This document shows, piece after piece, positions 51,772-60,826 of a stretch of 64,000 nt of DNA (positions within the stretch are counted from its first letter, which is position 1; each line of letters starts with the position of its first letter). The DNA lies in the NCBI RefSeq assembly GCF_900115505.1, contig NZ_FOWQ01000010.1:1-64000 (forward strand), given 5' to 3'. Both the position numbers and the translations under genes were made by a program. Under the pieces are notes generated by a model, which saw only the letters and a program-made list of their open reading frames with translations, was not told the DNA's origin and did not search any database. The stretch is from Geodermatophilus dictyosporus (GTDB lineage Bacteria; Actinomycetota; Actinomycetes; Mycobacteriales; Geodermatophilaceae).

Positions 51772-52515
51772 TCAGCGGGCCTGCCGGCGCATCGACCACA
51801 TCTGCGCGGGGCGCTCGAACTGGCTGGCGACCTCCCAGCTCACCGCGCCGTTGACGACCTCCCGCCGGAAGTTGCCCACGGCCACCCGCGCCAGCTCCGG
51901 GTCGGCGGCCACGCGGCCGGCCAGCTCCAGCGCGCGCGACTCGACGTCGGCGTCGTCCACCGACTCCCACGCCAGCCCCAGCTCGACGGCCTTGGTGCCG
52001 TTGATCTCCTCGCCGAAGAGGGCCATCGCCGCCGCGGCCTCGCGGCCGATCAGCCGCGACAGGATGACGAAGTGCCCGCCGCCGGGGTGCATGCCGCGCT
52101 TGAGGAAGCCGGCCAGCAGCCGCGCGTCGTTCGCGACGATCCGCAGGTCGGCGGCCAGCAGCATGTTCATCCCGGCGCCGACGGCCGATCCGCGCACGGC
52201 GGCGATGGTGGGGACGCGCACCTGGCCCAGCCGGTAGAAGGAGTCGTAGATCCGGCTCATGCCGTCGTAGGCGTCCGGCGCCGCGGGGTCCTTGCCCGCG
52301 CTGGTGAGCGTCGCGACGTCCCCGCCCGCGCAGAACGACCTGCCCACCGCCCGCACGACGAGCGCGCCGACCTCCGGCTGGGCGTCCACCTCTTCCAGGA
52401 CGCCGATCAGCTCGGACGCCATCTGCGGCGTCAGCGCGTTGCGGCGGTCGGGCGCGTTGAGCGTCACCACCGCCACGCCGCCGTCGACCTCGAGCAGGAC
52501 CTCGGCGTCAGCCAC
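51772..52515 (-). CDS. Enoyl-CoA hydratase/isomerase family protein
   Basis: 247 residues of the crotonase fold. VAVVTLNAPDRRNALTPQM, GRSFCAGGDVATL (the oxyanion-hole CAGGD) and VRGSAVGAGMNMLLAADLRI are visible. The second catalytic Glu region reads FLKRGMHPGGGHFVILSRLIG; here the usual Glu positions are partly replaced (HPGGG), so the exact reaction is uncertain. It probably acts in fatty-acid or aromatic degradation, in line with the acyl-CoA synthetase nearby. Confidence 0.9.
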   Translation of the reverse strand: MADAEVLLEVDGGVAVVTLNAPDRRNALTPQMASELIGVLEEVDAQPEVGALVVRAVGRSFCAGGDVATLTSAGKDPAAPDAYDGMSRIYDSFYRLGQVRVPTIAAVRGSAVGAGMNMLLAADLRIVANDARLLAGFLKRGMHPGGGHFVILSRLIGREAAAAMALFGEEINGTKAVELGLAWESVDDADVESRALELAGRVAADPELARVAVGNFRREVVNGAVSWEVASQFERPAQMWSMRRQAR

Positions 52516-52639
52516 GAGCGCACCTCCACGTCAGGGGCCCGGCACCGCTGCCGGCCCGCCAGGGCATCAGACCACGGCGCCCGGTTGCCGCCCCCGCCGG
52601 GACGGACCCACACTCGGCCCCCGACTCCCGGAGCCCCGC

Positions 52640-53698
52640 ATGCCGTCCGCCCGCCGCGCCACCTGTGTCCTCGTCGCGGTGGTGGCGACCGGGTGCACCA
52701 CGGTCGAGGGCGAGCCCAGCCCGGCGCCGCGGACGTTCACCGAGTTCCTCGGCACGGTCGCCCTCGACACCGTCTCCCCCGCCGGCGTCGACGTCCTCGA
52801 CCTCGCGCCCGCTCCCGACGGCGGCACGCTGGCGCTGCTCGCCGACACCGCCGACCCGCGCGTCGGCTACCTGACGACCGTCGGCGCGGACGGCCTCGGC
52901 GACGTCCGCCGGCTCGACGACGTCGGCACGCAGCTGTCCACCACCGCCGACGGCACCGTCCTCGTCACGGGCCCCGGCCGGCTCACCCGGATCACCCCCG
53001 GCCAGGAGCCCGCCGTCGTCGAGCTCGACGTCGGCGGCGATCCCGCGGCCCTCTCCCCCGACGGCCGCCGCCTCTACGTCGCCACCGACCGCCGGCTCGC
53101 GGCGGTCGACGCCGGCACCGGGGACGTCGTCGCCAGCACCGACCTCGGCGAGGGGCTCACCGTGGCCGCGCTCGCCGTCGGCGCGGACGGCGGGCCGATC
53201 GCACTGCTCAGCGACGCCCGCGCCCCCGACCTGGCCGACGTCGCCGTCCTCGGGACCTGGGACGCCGACCTGCAGGGGACCGGCCTCGTCGAACTCGCCC
53301 CCGACGAGCCGGCCAGCATCCCGTCGGCGCTGGAGGTCGCCGACGACGGCACCGCCGTCGCCACCCTCACCGCCGGCGGTGACGAGCCCTTCCGCGTGGT
53401 CACCGTGGCCGACGGCGAGGTGACCGCCTCGCACGCCATCCCCGGCACCGACCGCACCCCCGCCGACCTCGCCGTCTCCCCCGACGGGCGGGTCGCCTAC
53501 CTGACGGTGGTCGGCTTCGAGGTCGAGTCCGGCGTGGTCAGCCTCGACCTGGCCGGCGGCGGCCAGCTGGCCGCAGTACAACTGTGCGAGGGCCAGGGCG
53601 CCTTCGGCCGGGTGGAGCTCGCCGGGGACGCGCTCACCGTCGTCGGCTCCTGCATCACCAGCGCCCCGCCGTCGACCACCGCGTTCATCGTCCGCTGA
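52640..53698 (+). CDS. Lipoprotein with beta-propeller-like repeats (paralogue B)
   Basis: 352 residues from ATG 52640 with a lipobox (VVATGC). The mature part has propeller-like repeats (RRLYVATDRRLAAVDAGTGDVVAS, VSPDGRVAYLTVVGF) and the end CEGQGAFGRVELAGDALTVVGSC, matching paralogue A at 45828. The opening LDTVSPAGVDVLDLAPAPDGG parallels that gene's LGTDVTVLDLVPTPGG. The two flank the lipid-metabolism genes, suggesting a local duplication. Function unknown. Confidence 0.8.
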   Translation: MPSARRATCVLVAVVATGCTTVEGEPSPAPRTFTEFLGTVALDTVSPAGVDVLDLAPAPDGGTLALLADTADPRVGYLTTVGADGLGDVRRLDDVGTQLSTTADGTVLVTGPGRLTRITPGQEPAVVELDVGGDPAALSPDGRRLYVATDRRLAAVDAGTGDVVASTDLGEGLTVAALAVGADGGPIALLSDARAPDLADVAVLGTWDADLQGTGLVELAPDEPASIPSALEVADDGTAVATLTAGGDEPFRVVTVADGEVTASHAIPGTDRTPADLAVSPDGRVAYLTVVGFEVESGVVSLDLAGGGQLAAVQLCEGQGAFGRVELAGDALTVVGSCITSAPPSTTAFIVR

Positions 53699-53759
53699 CC
53701 CTCGCCAGATGGGTGTGACGTGCGCCACGATGAGGCCCTTCCGACCCTGAGGAGGACCC

Positions 53760-54938
53760 ATGGACCGGCTGCGTTTCGGCACCTTCCTGGCCCCGTTCCA
53801 CCCCGCCGGGGAGAACCCGACGCTCGCGCTGCAGCGCGACCTCGAGCTCGTCGAGCACCTCGACCGGCTCGGCTACGACGAGGCGTGGATCGGTGAGCAC
53901 CACTCGGCCGGCACCGAGATCATCGCCTCGCCGGAGATCTTCATCGCCGCCGCCGCCGAGCGGACGAAGCACATCAAGCTGGGCACCGGCGTCACCTCGA
54001 TCGCCTACCACAACCCGCTCTGGGTGGCCGAGCGCATGGTCCTGCTCGACCACCTCACCCGCGGGCGGGTGATGCTCGGCTGCGGTCCGGGCTCGCTGCC
54101 CACCGACTCGATGATGCTGGGCCTGACCCCCACCGACACCCGCGAGCTCCTCGCGGTCGACCTCGACATCATCATGCGGCTGCTGCGCGGTGAGACGGTC
54201 ACCGAGCAGACCAAGACGCACACTCTGGTCAACGCCCGGCTGCACCTGCGGCCCTACACCCAGCCCTGCTTCGACATCGCCGTCGCCGCCGTCGCCTCCC
54301 CCACCGGGCCGCGGATGGCCGGCACGCACGGCATCGGGCTGCTCTCGATCGGCGCGACCCTCAGCAAGGACGGCTTCGACGCCCTGGCCCACCACTGGAA
54401 CGTCGTCGAGGAGCGGGCGGCGCACTTCGGCCAGACCGTCTCCCGGCGCGACTGGCGGCTGGTCGGGCTCATGCACATCGCCGAGACCCGCGAACAGGCC
54501 TACGCCGACGTGCAGTTCGGCATCGAGACGTGGTTCCGCTACTTCCAGAAGACGGCGGCCTTCCCGCAGATGGCGGTGGAGGGCGGCGACGCCAAGGAGA
54601 TGATCGACTTCATCAACGAGGCGGGCATCGGCGCCATCGGCACCGTCGAGGACGCCCGCGCGCAGGTGCAGCGGCTGTGGGACCAGTCCGGCGGCTTCGG
54701 CGCGATGCTGCTGCTCGGCCACGAGTGGGCCAACCCGCAGGCCACCAAGCGCTCGTGGGAGCTCATCGCGCAGCACGTCATGCCGCACTTCCAGGGCGGC
54801 GAGATCACCCACGCCCAGGCGACGCTGAGCGCCAAGGAGTACGCCGGCGGCAAGCGCGAGGACTACGCCGCCGCGCAGTTGCAGGCCGTCGCCACGATGA
54901 CCGAGCGGTACGAGAAGGAGAAGGCCGGTCAGAGCTGA
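53760..54938 (+). CDS. LLM-class flavin-dependent monooxygenase
   Basis: 392 residues starting MDRLRFGTFLAPFHPAGENP after GAGGAGG. It is a luciferase-like TIM barrel: LVEHLDRLGYDEAWIGEHHSAGTEIIASPEIFIAAAAERT, TSIAYHNPLWVAERMVLLDHLTRGRVMLGCGPG. The pattern resembles limonene 1,2-monooxygenase-type and other F420- or FMN-dependent enzymes; the cofactor needs a reductase not seen here. A terminator with a 16-bp stem follows. Confidence 0.92.
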   Translation: MDRLRFGTFLAPFHPAGENPTLALQRDLELVEHLDRLGYDEAWIGEHHSAGTEIIASPEIFIAAAAERTKHIKLGTGVTSIAYHNPLWVAERMVLLDHLTRGRVMLGCGPGSLPTDSMMLGLTPTDTRELLAVDLDIIMRLLRGETVTEQTKTHTLVNARLHLRPYTQPCFDIAVAAVASPTGPRMAGTHGIGLLSIGATLSKDGFDALAHHWNVVEERAAHFGQTVSRRDWRLVGLMHIAETREQAYADVQFGIETWFRYFQKTAAFPQMAVEGGDAKEMIDFINEAGIGAIGTVEDARAQVQRLWDQSGGFGAMLLLGHEWANPQATKRSWELIAQHVMPHFQGGEITHAQATLSAKEYAGGKREDYAAAQLQAVATMTERYEKEKAGQS

Positions 54939-54942
54939 CGAC

Positions 54943-54979
54943 GCCGGTGGGGTGACGGCCCGCCCGTCACCCCACCGGC
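54943..54979. terminator. Perfect 16-bp stem-loop terminator
   Basis: GCCGGTGGGGTGACGG at 54943-54958 pairs perfectly with CCGTCACCCCACCGGC at 54964-54979 around 5 bases. It starts 5 bases after the monooxygenase stop and lies between convergent genes, so it can end transcription from both sides. Confidence 0.8.
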
Positions 54980-55007
54980 CCCGGCGAGGGTCGCACGTCC
55001 GCGAGGC

Positions 55008-55592
55008 TCAGCCGGGTGGCACCCACCCCGGATCGCGTCCGGTGGCGCCGAGCAGCCGGTCGAGCGCCGGGGCGTCGTCAGGCACGGGGACGCGCGGGCC
55101 GTAGAGATCGGGCGGCCGGTCCTCGTCGCCGAAGGAGTCGGCGAAGGCGCGGCACGCCTCGGCGGCGGCGTCGTCCACGGTGTAGGGCTGCCCCGTGGCG
55201 ACGGCGAGGTCCCACCCGTGGACCACCACCTCGTCGAGCGCGACCACGACGGCCACCTCGGCGGGCATCTCGACACCGCCGGCGGCGGTCGTCCCCTCGT
55301 GCGCCGCCGGGTCCCGCCACGCGGCAGCCAGCGCGTCGAGCTGCGTCGGGACGTACGTGCGCCAGTCGGTGGGCAGGTGCGCGGGGTCGGTGGAGGCGGT
55401 GCCGTCGACGGGCGTCTTCTCCGCGGCCATGCGGAAGGCGTACGCGAGTCCGGCCAGGTGGCCGAGGACCCCGGCCACGGTCGTGCCCTCGCACGGGGTG
55501 GGCGCGGTCAGCTGGTCGTTGCGGACCCCGGCCACCACGCGCGCCACCGCGGTCGCCGCCGGTCCCAGGTCGAGCATCGGCATGTCGGTCAT
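55008..55592 (-). CDS. TIGR03086-type maleylpyruvate isomerase-fold protein
   Basis: 194 residues from ATG 55592 (MTDMPMLDLGPAATAVARVVAGVRNDQL). PTPCEGTTVAGVLGHLAGL supplies the first metal His, and DEVVVHGWDLAVATGQPY the second pair, the DinB-like four-helix metal-binding fold. TIGR03086 proteins are metal-dependent thiol transferases of unknown substrate in mycothiol-using actinobacteria, consistent with this host. It is divergent from the DUF6308-like gene. Confidence 0.88.
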   Translation of the reverse strand: MTDMPMLDLGPAATAVARVVAGVRNDQLTAPTPCEGTTVAGVLGHLAGLAYAFRMAAEKTPVDGTASTDPAHLPTDWRTYVPTQLDALAAAWRDPAAHEGTTAAGGVEMPAEVAVVVALDEVVVHGWDLAVATGQPYTVDDAAAEACRAFADSFGDEDRPPDLYGPRVPVPDDAPALDRLLGATGRDPGWVPPG

Positions 55593-55648
55593 GACCCGCC
55601 GCGCCACCAGGACTCATCGGCCACCGGCGCCCGACGTCCGGGGCGAGA

Positions 55649-56431
55649 ATGGCTCCCGTGACCGGGGGACGGAGGGACGACGCTGCCCTGGTCCTCCCCT
55701 CCGCAGGCCCCGACCCGATCCCGCTGGGCACCGCGCTGGCCGCCGTCCTCGGCTACGCCCGCGGACGCCGCCCGCTCTTCTTCCGCTCCCCCAGCGCGCC
55801 GCACGGCCGCTGGTTCCAGGTGCTCGCCTACGGCTTCGACCGCTTCGACGGCCAGCCGCCCGAGACCGGCGAGCGCCCCACCGACCGCGACGTGCTGCTC
55901 GCCGAGGGCCTGCACGGCCGGCTCGACCGGGCCGGGTGGCGGGCGGTGCGCACCGATCTGGACGAGGTCTGGCCGCTGGTGCACGACCTCCGGGCGCGGG
56001 CCGACGGGCGGGCGTTCTGGGAACTCCCGGACGACGAGTTCTCCGTGCTGGCCGAGCCGGGCACCGTGGGCGCCGTCCTGCGCTCGCTCACCGACCGGCC
56101 GCACGCGCGCCACGTCGCCGCCGCGCTGCACCACCGGCACCCCTCGCTGGTGCCGCTGGTCGACGGCGTCACGCGCCGGCAGCTGTGGGGCCACGTGCGC
56201 GAGGGCGACAGCGGTCCGGAAGCGGTCGTCTCCCGGGAGGTGCACGCCAACGCCGCGGCCCTCGCCAGACTGGAGACGGCGACGGCGACGCTGCTCGGCC
56301 GGCCGGTGACCCGCCTGCGCCTGCACGACGTGCTGGTGTGGCTGGCCGGGTCGCTGCGGATGACGCACGCGGTCGCGGTCGGCCGCGCGCTGGCCGCCGA
56401 GTCGGGGCTGGAGGCCGCGCTCGCGCGGTGA
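55649..56431 (+). CDS. DUF6308-like hypothetical protein (second copy)
   Basis: 260 residues from ATG 55649; a GTG at 55661 (VTGGRRDDAALVL) is also possible. LGRPVTRLRLHDVLVWLAGSLRM matches the C-terminus of the protein at 13641 (DASVSALRVYDVIAWMEG), and YGFDRFDGQPPE with RDVLLAEGLHGRL parallels the FDGWGGQ...AEDVVAVTFL region. Unlike that copy, the helix-hairpin-helix is weak and no nuclease gene is adjacent. Function unknown. Confidence 0.68.
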   Translation: MAPVTGGRRDDAALVLPSAGPDPIPLGTALAAVLGYARGRRPLFFRSPSAPHGRWFQVLAYGFDRFDGQPPETGERPTDRDVLLAEGLHGRLDRAGWRAVRTDLDEVWPLVHDLRARADGRAFWELPDDEFSVLAEPGTVGAVLRSLTDRPHARHVAAALHHRHPSLVPLVDGVTRRQLWGHVREGDSGPEAVVSREVHANAAALARLETATATLLGRPVTRLRLHDVLVWLAGSLRMTHAVAVGRALAAESGLEAALAR

Positions 56432-56498
56432 CGCCCTTCGGGTGGCTCTCCACAGGGTCGGCCCACGGGGTGTCGTGATCTGGCTATCGTGCCGAGCC

Positions 56499-57083
56499 GT
56501 GCGTGATCATCGGGAGCGGACCCGACTGACAGCGGCACTCGTGCTGGGGACGACGCTGCTCGCCGGCTGCTCCGAGGACGCCGCGGCGCCCAGCGAGAGC
56601 CTGCCGTCGGCCACCTCGAGCGCGCCGACCACCGAGGCGCTGCCCGTCGTCGGTCCGGCCGACTTCCCCGTGCCGCCGGAGGCCCGCACCCAGGACACCG
56701 CCGGCGCTGAGGCCTTCCTCCGCTACTGGATCGACCTCCTCGACCGCCAGCGCGCCATCCCCGCCGGCCAGCCGCTGCGCGACCTCGGCCCGGACTGCGG
56801 CGAGTGCCTGCGCATCGCCACGAACTACGACCAGGCGGCTGCTGCCGGCAACAAGTACGTGGGGGGTGAATTGACCCTCAACGACGTCACGACGCCCAGG
56901 TTGGACGGTGACGCAGCGGCCTTCGGGTTCGGCATCCGGCAAGAAGCGGTACAACTCGTCGACAGCGCCGGAACGCCATTGGACGAAGGTCAGCCTGCGG
57001 CACCCAATGTCTTCGGCGGCATTGACCTCCTCTGGTCAGCGGCTCAGCACTCGTGGGTTGTCACGAGTTTTGGCATCGGATGA
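56499..57083 (+). CDS. DUF6318-like lipoprotein
   Basis: 194 residues from GTG 56499 ([24 protein letters not shown]), a lipobox signal; the longer frame upstream has no signal-like start. After a Ser/Thr/Ala linker the domain [55 protein letters not shown] fits DUF6318 (name from memory), with a probable disulfide. It overlaps the next gene by 4 bp. The 3' part is less GC-rich than its start. Confidence 0.75.
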   Translation: MRDHRERTRLTAALVLGTTLLAGCSEDAAAPSESLPSATSSAPTTEALPVVGPADFPVPPEARTQDTAGAEAFLRYWIDLLDRQRAIPAGQPLRDLGPDCGECLRIATNYDQAAAAGNKYVGGELTLNDVTTPRLDGDAAAFGFGIRQEAVQLVDSAGTPLDEGQPAAPNVFGGIDLLWSAAQHSWVVTSFGIG

Positions 57084-57994
57084 AGCCAACCTCAACTCGC
57101 TGTCTGCTTCTCCTGTTGATCCTCATGACACATGCCCTACTGAGCGTCGGCATCGCTGCGGCCGACTGCACGTACGACAGGTGCCCCGAAACCCAACTCG
57201 GCGGCGGGGCTGTGACGACCGAGTACTCCGGTGCCGAGATCGGTGGACTCGTCGGCGACGACGGCAGCGGAGGCGACGGTCTCGGCCCGCTCTACGTCTA
57301 CCGCCTGCGCCAGCCGTGCGGTCTCGTCGAGGAGCGCGGCGACGTCTGCAACGCGCTGGACTTCCAGGCCTGTCCCGCCGATCCGGGCCGGGTGGTCGAG
57401 TACCTGACCGTGCAGCAGCGGCCGGTGGTCCGCACGGACGGCACCGCCGCAGTAGAGATGCCTGCTGGCGCCCAGCCGGGCGACCTGCTCGAGGACTGGA
57501 TCGACCTCCGCACCGAGTGCCTCGACATCACCGCGCTCAACCCGCCGCCGTCACCGGAGGAGGTCTTCAGCTACTTCCAGCGCCTGCCGCTCCCCCAGCT
57601 GACCACCCGGCACGCCCCCCCGGGAGCCGGCCTGTCCGGGCTGCCGGTCGTCTTCTGGACCGACTCGCCCACCACCCAGACCTTCACCGTCGACATCCGC
57701 GGCTTCACCGTCGTCATCGCCGCGGAGGCGCAGCAGTACACCTGGCGCACTGGCGACCCGGCCATGCCGACGCTCACCAGCACCGAGCCCGGCGCCCCCT
57801 ACCCCGACCAGGCGGCCGAGCACCTCTACCGCTCGGGCACCTACACGGCCGGCCTCACCGTGACCTGGGGCGCGACCTTCACCGTCGACGGCAGCGCACC
57901 GGCCGACGTCCCCGGCACCACCACGACCAACGGCCCGCCGGTCACCTTCGACGTCGTCGAGGCCACCGCCGTCCTGACCAACCCCTACGACTGA
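57080..57994 (+). CDS. Secreted protein with PKD-like domain
   Basis: 304 residues from ATG 57080, coupled to the lipoprotein gene. An N-terminal signal ([23 protein letters not shown]) precedes several Cys ([25 protein letters not shown]). The middle [37 protein letters not shown] and the C-terminal [20 protein letters not shown] resemble PKD-type Ig domains. Such proteins sit with DUF6318 lipoproteins in actinobacteria. Role unknown. Confidence 0.75.
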   Translation: MKPTSTRCLLLLLILMTHALLSVGIAAADCTYDRCPETQLGGGAVTTEYSGAEIGGLVGDDGSGGDGLGPLYVYRLRQPCGLVEERGDVCNALDFQACPADPGRVVEYLTVQQRPVVRTDGTAAVEMPAGAQPGDLLEDWIDLRTECLDITALNPPPSPEEVFSYFQRLPLPQLTTRHAPPGAGLSGLPVVFWTDSPTTQTFTVDIRGFTVVIAAEAQQYTWRTGDPAMPTLTSTEPGAPYPDQAAEHLYRSGTYTAGLTVTWGATFTVDGSAPADVPGTTTTNGPPVTFDVVEATAVLTNPYD

Positions 57995-57995
57995 C

Positions 57996-58032
57996 GTCGC
58001 ACGGCGCTTGCAGGCTGCTAGCATCGTGCGAC
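57996..58032. promoter_or_regulatory. Inverted repeat directly before antitoxin start, candidate operator
   Basis: GTCGCACG at 57996-58003 and CGTGCGAC at 58025-58032 are perfect complements separated by 21 bases, and the second arm ends at the base before the ATG of the antitoxin at 58033. This spacing of two turns is typical of a VapB-type autoregulated operator. Confidence 0.6.
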
Positions 58033-58254
58033 ATGCGGACCCTGTACCTGCGCAACGTCCCCGACGAGGTCGTCGAGCGCCTCGAGCGCCTCGCGGCCCG
58101 CGAGGCGACGTCCGTCGGTGCGCTCGCCGTCCGCGAGCTGGCGGACGCCTCCCGCCGGGCGGACAACGCGGCGCTCCTGGGTGACCTGCCCGACCTGGGC
58201 GTGTCCCGGGACGAGGTCGTCGCAGACCTGGACGCCGAGCGCGCCGGACGGTGA
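58033..58254 (+). CDS. FitA/VapB-type antitoxin
   Basis: 73 residues beginning [21 protein letters not shown], a ribbon-helix-helix of the FitA/VapB family. The C-terminal tail [25 protein letters not shown] should bind the toxin. It overlaps the PIN toxin start by 4 bp. Confidence 0.85.
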   Translation: MRTLYLRNVPDEVVERLERLAAREATSVGALAVRELADASRRADNAALLGDLPDLGVSRDEVVADLDAERAGR

Positions 58255-58634
58255 TCGTCGCCGACGCCTCGGCCGTCGTCTCCGGCCTGCTCAACGCCGG
58301 ACCGGCCCGCGAGCTCCTCGGCTCCGAACGGGTGCACGTGCCGCACCTGGCCGACGTCGAGGTCGCCAGTGCGCTGCGCCGTGCCGTCGCTGCCGACCGC
58401 ATCACCGCGGCCGAGGGGTGGTCGACGCTCGACACCTGGCGCCGCCTGGGAGTCACCCGCCACGCCGCGCCCGGCCTGCTCGACCGCGTCTGGCAGCTCC
58501 GCGCGAACGTCACGGCCTACGACGCCACCTACGTCGCGCTCGCGGAGGCCCTGGGGTGCGCACTGGTGACGGCGGACGGCCGGCTGACCCGCGCACCCGG
58601 CCTCGCGTGTCCCGTGACGGTGGTCCCCCGCTAG
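58251..58634 (+). CDS. VapC-like PIN-domain RNase toxin
   Basis: 127 residues from GTG 58251. The PIN acidic residues are seen: IVADASAVV (Asp), [11 protein letters not shown] (Glu), [12 protein letters not shown] and [11 protein letters not shown] (Asp, Asp). Length fits VapC. Such toxins cleave tRNA or rRNA; the target is unknown. It pairs with the antitoxin at 58033. Confidence 0.88.
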   Translation: MIVADASAVVSGLLNAGPARELLGSERVHVPHLADVEVASALRRAVAADRITAAEGWSTLDTWRRLGVTRHAAPGLLDRVWQLRANVTAYDATYVALAEALGCALVTADGRLTRAPGLACPVTVVPR

Positions 58635-58681
58635 GTCCCGGCGTCCGTTCCACCGCTCGACCCGCCGGGTAGGGCGAGGCG

Positions 58682-60298
58682 ATGACCGAGCACGACGTCG
58701 TCGTCGTCGGCAGCGGCATCAACGCCCTCGTCGCCGCGGCCACCCTCGCGCGGGCCGGCCGGGACGTCGGCGTCTACGAGCGCGCTCCCCGGCTCGGCGG
58801 GGCCATCCGCACCGAGACCGACACCCCGGCCCCCGGGTACACGACCGACCTGCTCTCCTGCTGGCACCCGCTCTTCGTCGGCGGTCCCGCCTACCCGGCG
58901 CTGCAGGACGAGCTCGACCGGCGCGGCGTCGTCTACCGCAACACCGACCTCCCGTCCGCCGCGGTGCTGACCGACGGGTCGACGGCGGTGCTGTCCACCG
59001 ACGCCGACGTCACCGCCGCGGACTTCGAGCGGCTGGCCCCCGGCGACGGCGAGGCGTGGCAGAGCTTCCTCACCGAGTTCGGCAGCCGTGCCGGCCTGGC
59101 GTTCGGCGCGCTCGGCACCGAGCTGGTCTCCCTCGACGGGCTCAGGCTGGCGCTCACGGCGCTGTGGCAGCTGGGTCCGCGCGGCCTGCTGCAGTTCGGC
59201 GCCGAGGGCCTGGAGTCGGCGCGCAGCTGGCTGTCGGGCCGGTTCACCTCGCCCACGGTGCACGGGCTGCTCTCCCCGTGGGTGGGCCACGAGGGCCTCG
59301 GCCCCGACGACGCGTTCAGCGGCTTCATCAACAAGGTCATCGCGCTGGCCCTCGCCCAGGGCGGCTGCCCGGTGCCCGTGGGTGGCGGCGTGCGGCTCGT
59401 CGAGGCGCTGGCCGGCATCGTCACCGACGCCGGCGGCACCGCGCGCACCGACGCGGACGTCGTGCGCATCGAGACGGCGGGTGGGCGGGCCACCGGCGTG
59501 GCCCTGGCCGACGGCGAGCGGATCGGTGCGCGCGAGGCGGTGCTGGCGAGCGTCACCCCGCAGGCGCTGTACCTGCGGCTGCTGCCCGGGTCCGCCGTCC
59601 CCGCCGACGTCCGCGACGCCGCCCGCGGCTACCGGTACGGCCGCGGCGACATGCAGGTTCACCTCGCGCTGTCGGAGCCGCCGCGCTGGGCCGACGACCA
59701 GGACCGGCTCTCCCGGGCGGCCATCGTGCACGTCTCCGGCGGGATGGACGACGTCAGCCGCGCGGTCAACGAGGCGCAGCGGCACCTGCTGCCCGCCCAC
59801 CCGACCATCGTCGCCGGGCAGCCCGCCGCGCTGGACCCTACGCGGGTACCTGCGGGCGCCGGAGCCCTGTGGCTGCAGCTGCAGGAGACGCCGGGCCGCC
59901 CGGTCGGGGACGCCGCCGGGGAGATCGACGTCGGCGACGGCACCTGGACCGAGGACCTCCGCGAGCGCTACGCCGACCGCGTCGTCGACCGGCTCGGCCG
60001 GCACGTGACGAACCTCGACTCCGCGCTCGTCGGCCGCCGCGTCCTGTCCCCGGGTGATCTCGAGGCCTGGAACTCCAACCTGGTCGGCGGCGACCCCTAC
60101 TCGGGCGCCTGCACGCTCGACCAGTTCCTCGTCTGGCGGCCGACGGCGCGCACCCGCGGGCACCGCACCCCCGTGCGGGGCCTGTGGCACATCGGCGCCT
60201 CCACCCACCCGGGGCCGGGGCTCGGCGGGGCCAGCGGCCTGCTCGCCGTGCAGCAGGTGCTCGCCCGCGGCCGCCGTCCCGCGCTGCTGCGGCGATGA
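58682..60298 (+). CDS. Phytoene desaturase-like FAD-dependent oxidoreductase
   Basis: 538 residues beginning VVVGSGINALVAAATLARAGRDVGVYERAPRLGGA, the FAD Rossmann motif and the following R-x-G-G. The C-terminal motif LWHIGASTHPGPGLGGASGLLA is that of carotenoid desaturases/isomerases (CrtI/CrtO type). It may act on a carotenoid or on another polyene; no crtB or crtE is visible beside it, so a carotenoid role is inference. The next gene overlaps by 4 bp. Confidence 0.88.
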   Translation: MTEHDVVVVGSGINALVAAATLARAGRDVGVYERAPRLGGAIRTETDTPAPGYTTDLLSCWHPLFVGGPAYPALQDELDRRGVVYRNTDLPSAAVLTDGSTAVLSTDADVTAADFERLAPGDGEAWQSFLTEFGSRAGLAFGALGTELVSLDGLRLALTALWQLGPRGLLQFGAEGLESARSWLSGRFTSPTVHGLLSPWVGHEGLGPDDAFSGFINKVIALALAQGGCPVPVGGGVRLVEALAGIVTDAGGTARTDADVVRIETAGGRATGVALADGERIGAREAVLASVTPQALYLRLLPGSAVPADVRDAARGYRYGRGDMQVHLALSEPPRWADDQDRLSRAAIVHVSGGMDDVSRAVNEAQRHLLPAHPTIVAGQPAALDPTRVPAGAGALWLQLQETPGRPVGDAAGEIDVGDGTWTEDLRERYADRVVDRLGRHVTNLDSALVGRRVLSPGDLEAWNSNLVGGDPYSGACTLDQFLVWRPTARTRGHRTPVRGLWHIGASTHPGPGLGGASGLLAVQQVLARGRRPALLRR

Positions 60299-60717
60299 GC
60301 GGCGACCTGTTCGGCCTGCAGCGCTTCGTCGACGCCCAGGCCGGCAGCTACGAGCAGGCGCTGGCGGAGCTGCGCGCCGGGCGCAAGACCAGCCACTGGA
60401 TGTGGTTCGTCTTCCCGCAGGTCGCCGGGCTCGGCCGCAGCCCGACGGCGCAGCACTACGCGATCGCCGGCCTCGATGAGGCACGCGCCTACCTCGCGCA
60501 CCCGGTGCTCGGCCCGCGGCTGATCGAGTGCGCACGGGTGCTGACCGAGCTGCCCCGTGCCGACCCGGTGGCGGTGTTCGGCCCGATCGACGCGGTCAAG
60601 CTGCGCTCGTCGATGACCCTGTTCGCGCGCGCGGACCCGGACGAGGCGGCCTTCCGCGCCGTCCTCGAGCGGTACTTCGGCGGCGCGGAGGACGAGGCGA
60701 CGACGGCCCGCCTGTAG
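60295..60717 (+). CDS. DUF1810 family protein
   Basis: 140 residues starting in the stop of the oxidoreductase gene. GLQRFVDAQAGSYEQALAELRAGRKTSHWMWFVFPQ and GLGRSPTAQHYAIAGLDEARAYLAHPVLGPRL are the hallmarks of the DUF1810 (YbiA-unrelated, calpastatin-named) family. SSMTLFARADPD and LERYFGGAEDEATT end the domain. Function unknown. Confidence 0.9.
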   Translation: MSGDLFGLQRFVDAQAGSYEQALAELRAGRKTSHWMWFVFPQVAGLGRSPTAQHYAIAGLDEARAYLAHPVLGPRLIECARVLTELPRADPVAVFGPIDAVKLRSSMTLFARADPDEAAFRAVLERYFGGAEDEATTARL

Positions 60718-60826
60718 TCCCGAGCCCAGTCGTGCTCTGAACACTGCTGTGGTCAGCGCACGACTTGCCACCAGGACAGGTGCCGCCCGGCGCGCGGTGG
60801 CACCGGGTGTCGGCGAGGCTGGGCCG

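Noticed and set aside
58631-60535. Long minus-strand frame over the desaturase-like gene
   Set aside because: Antisense shadow; no motif, and the plus-strand gene is complete.
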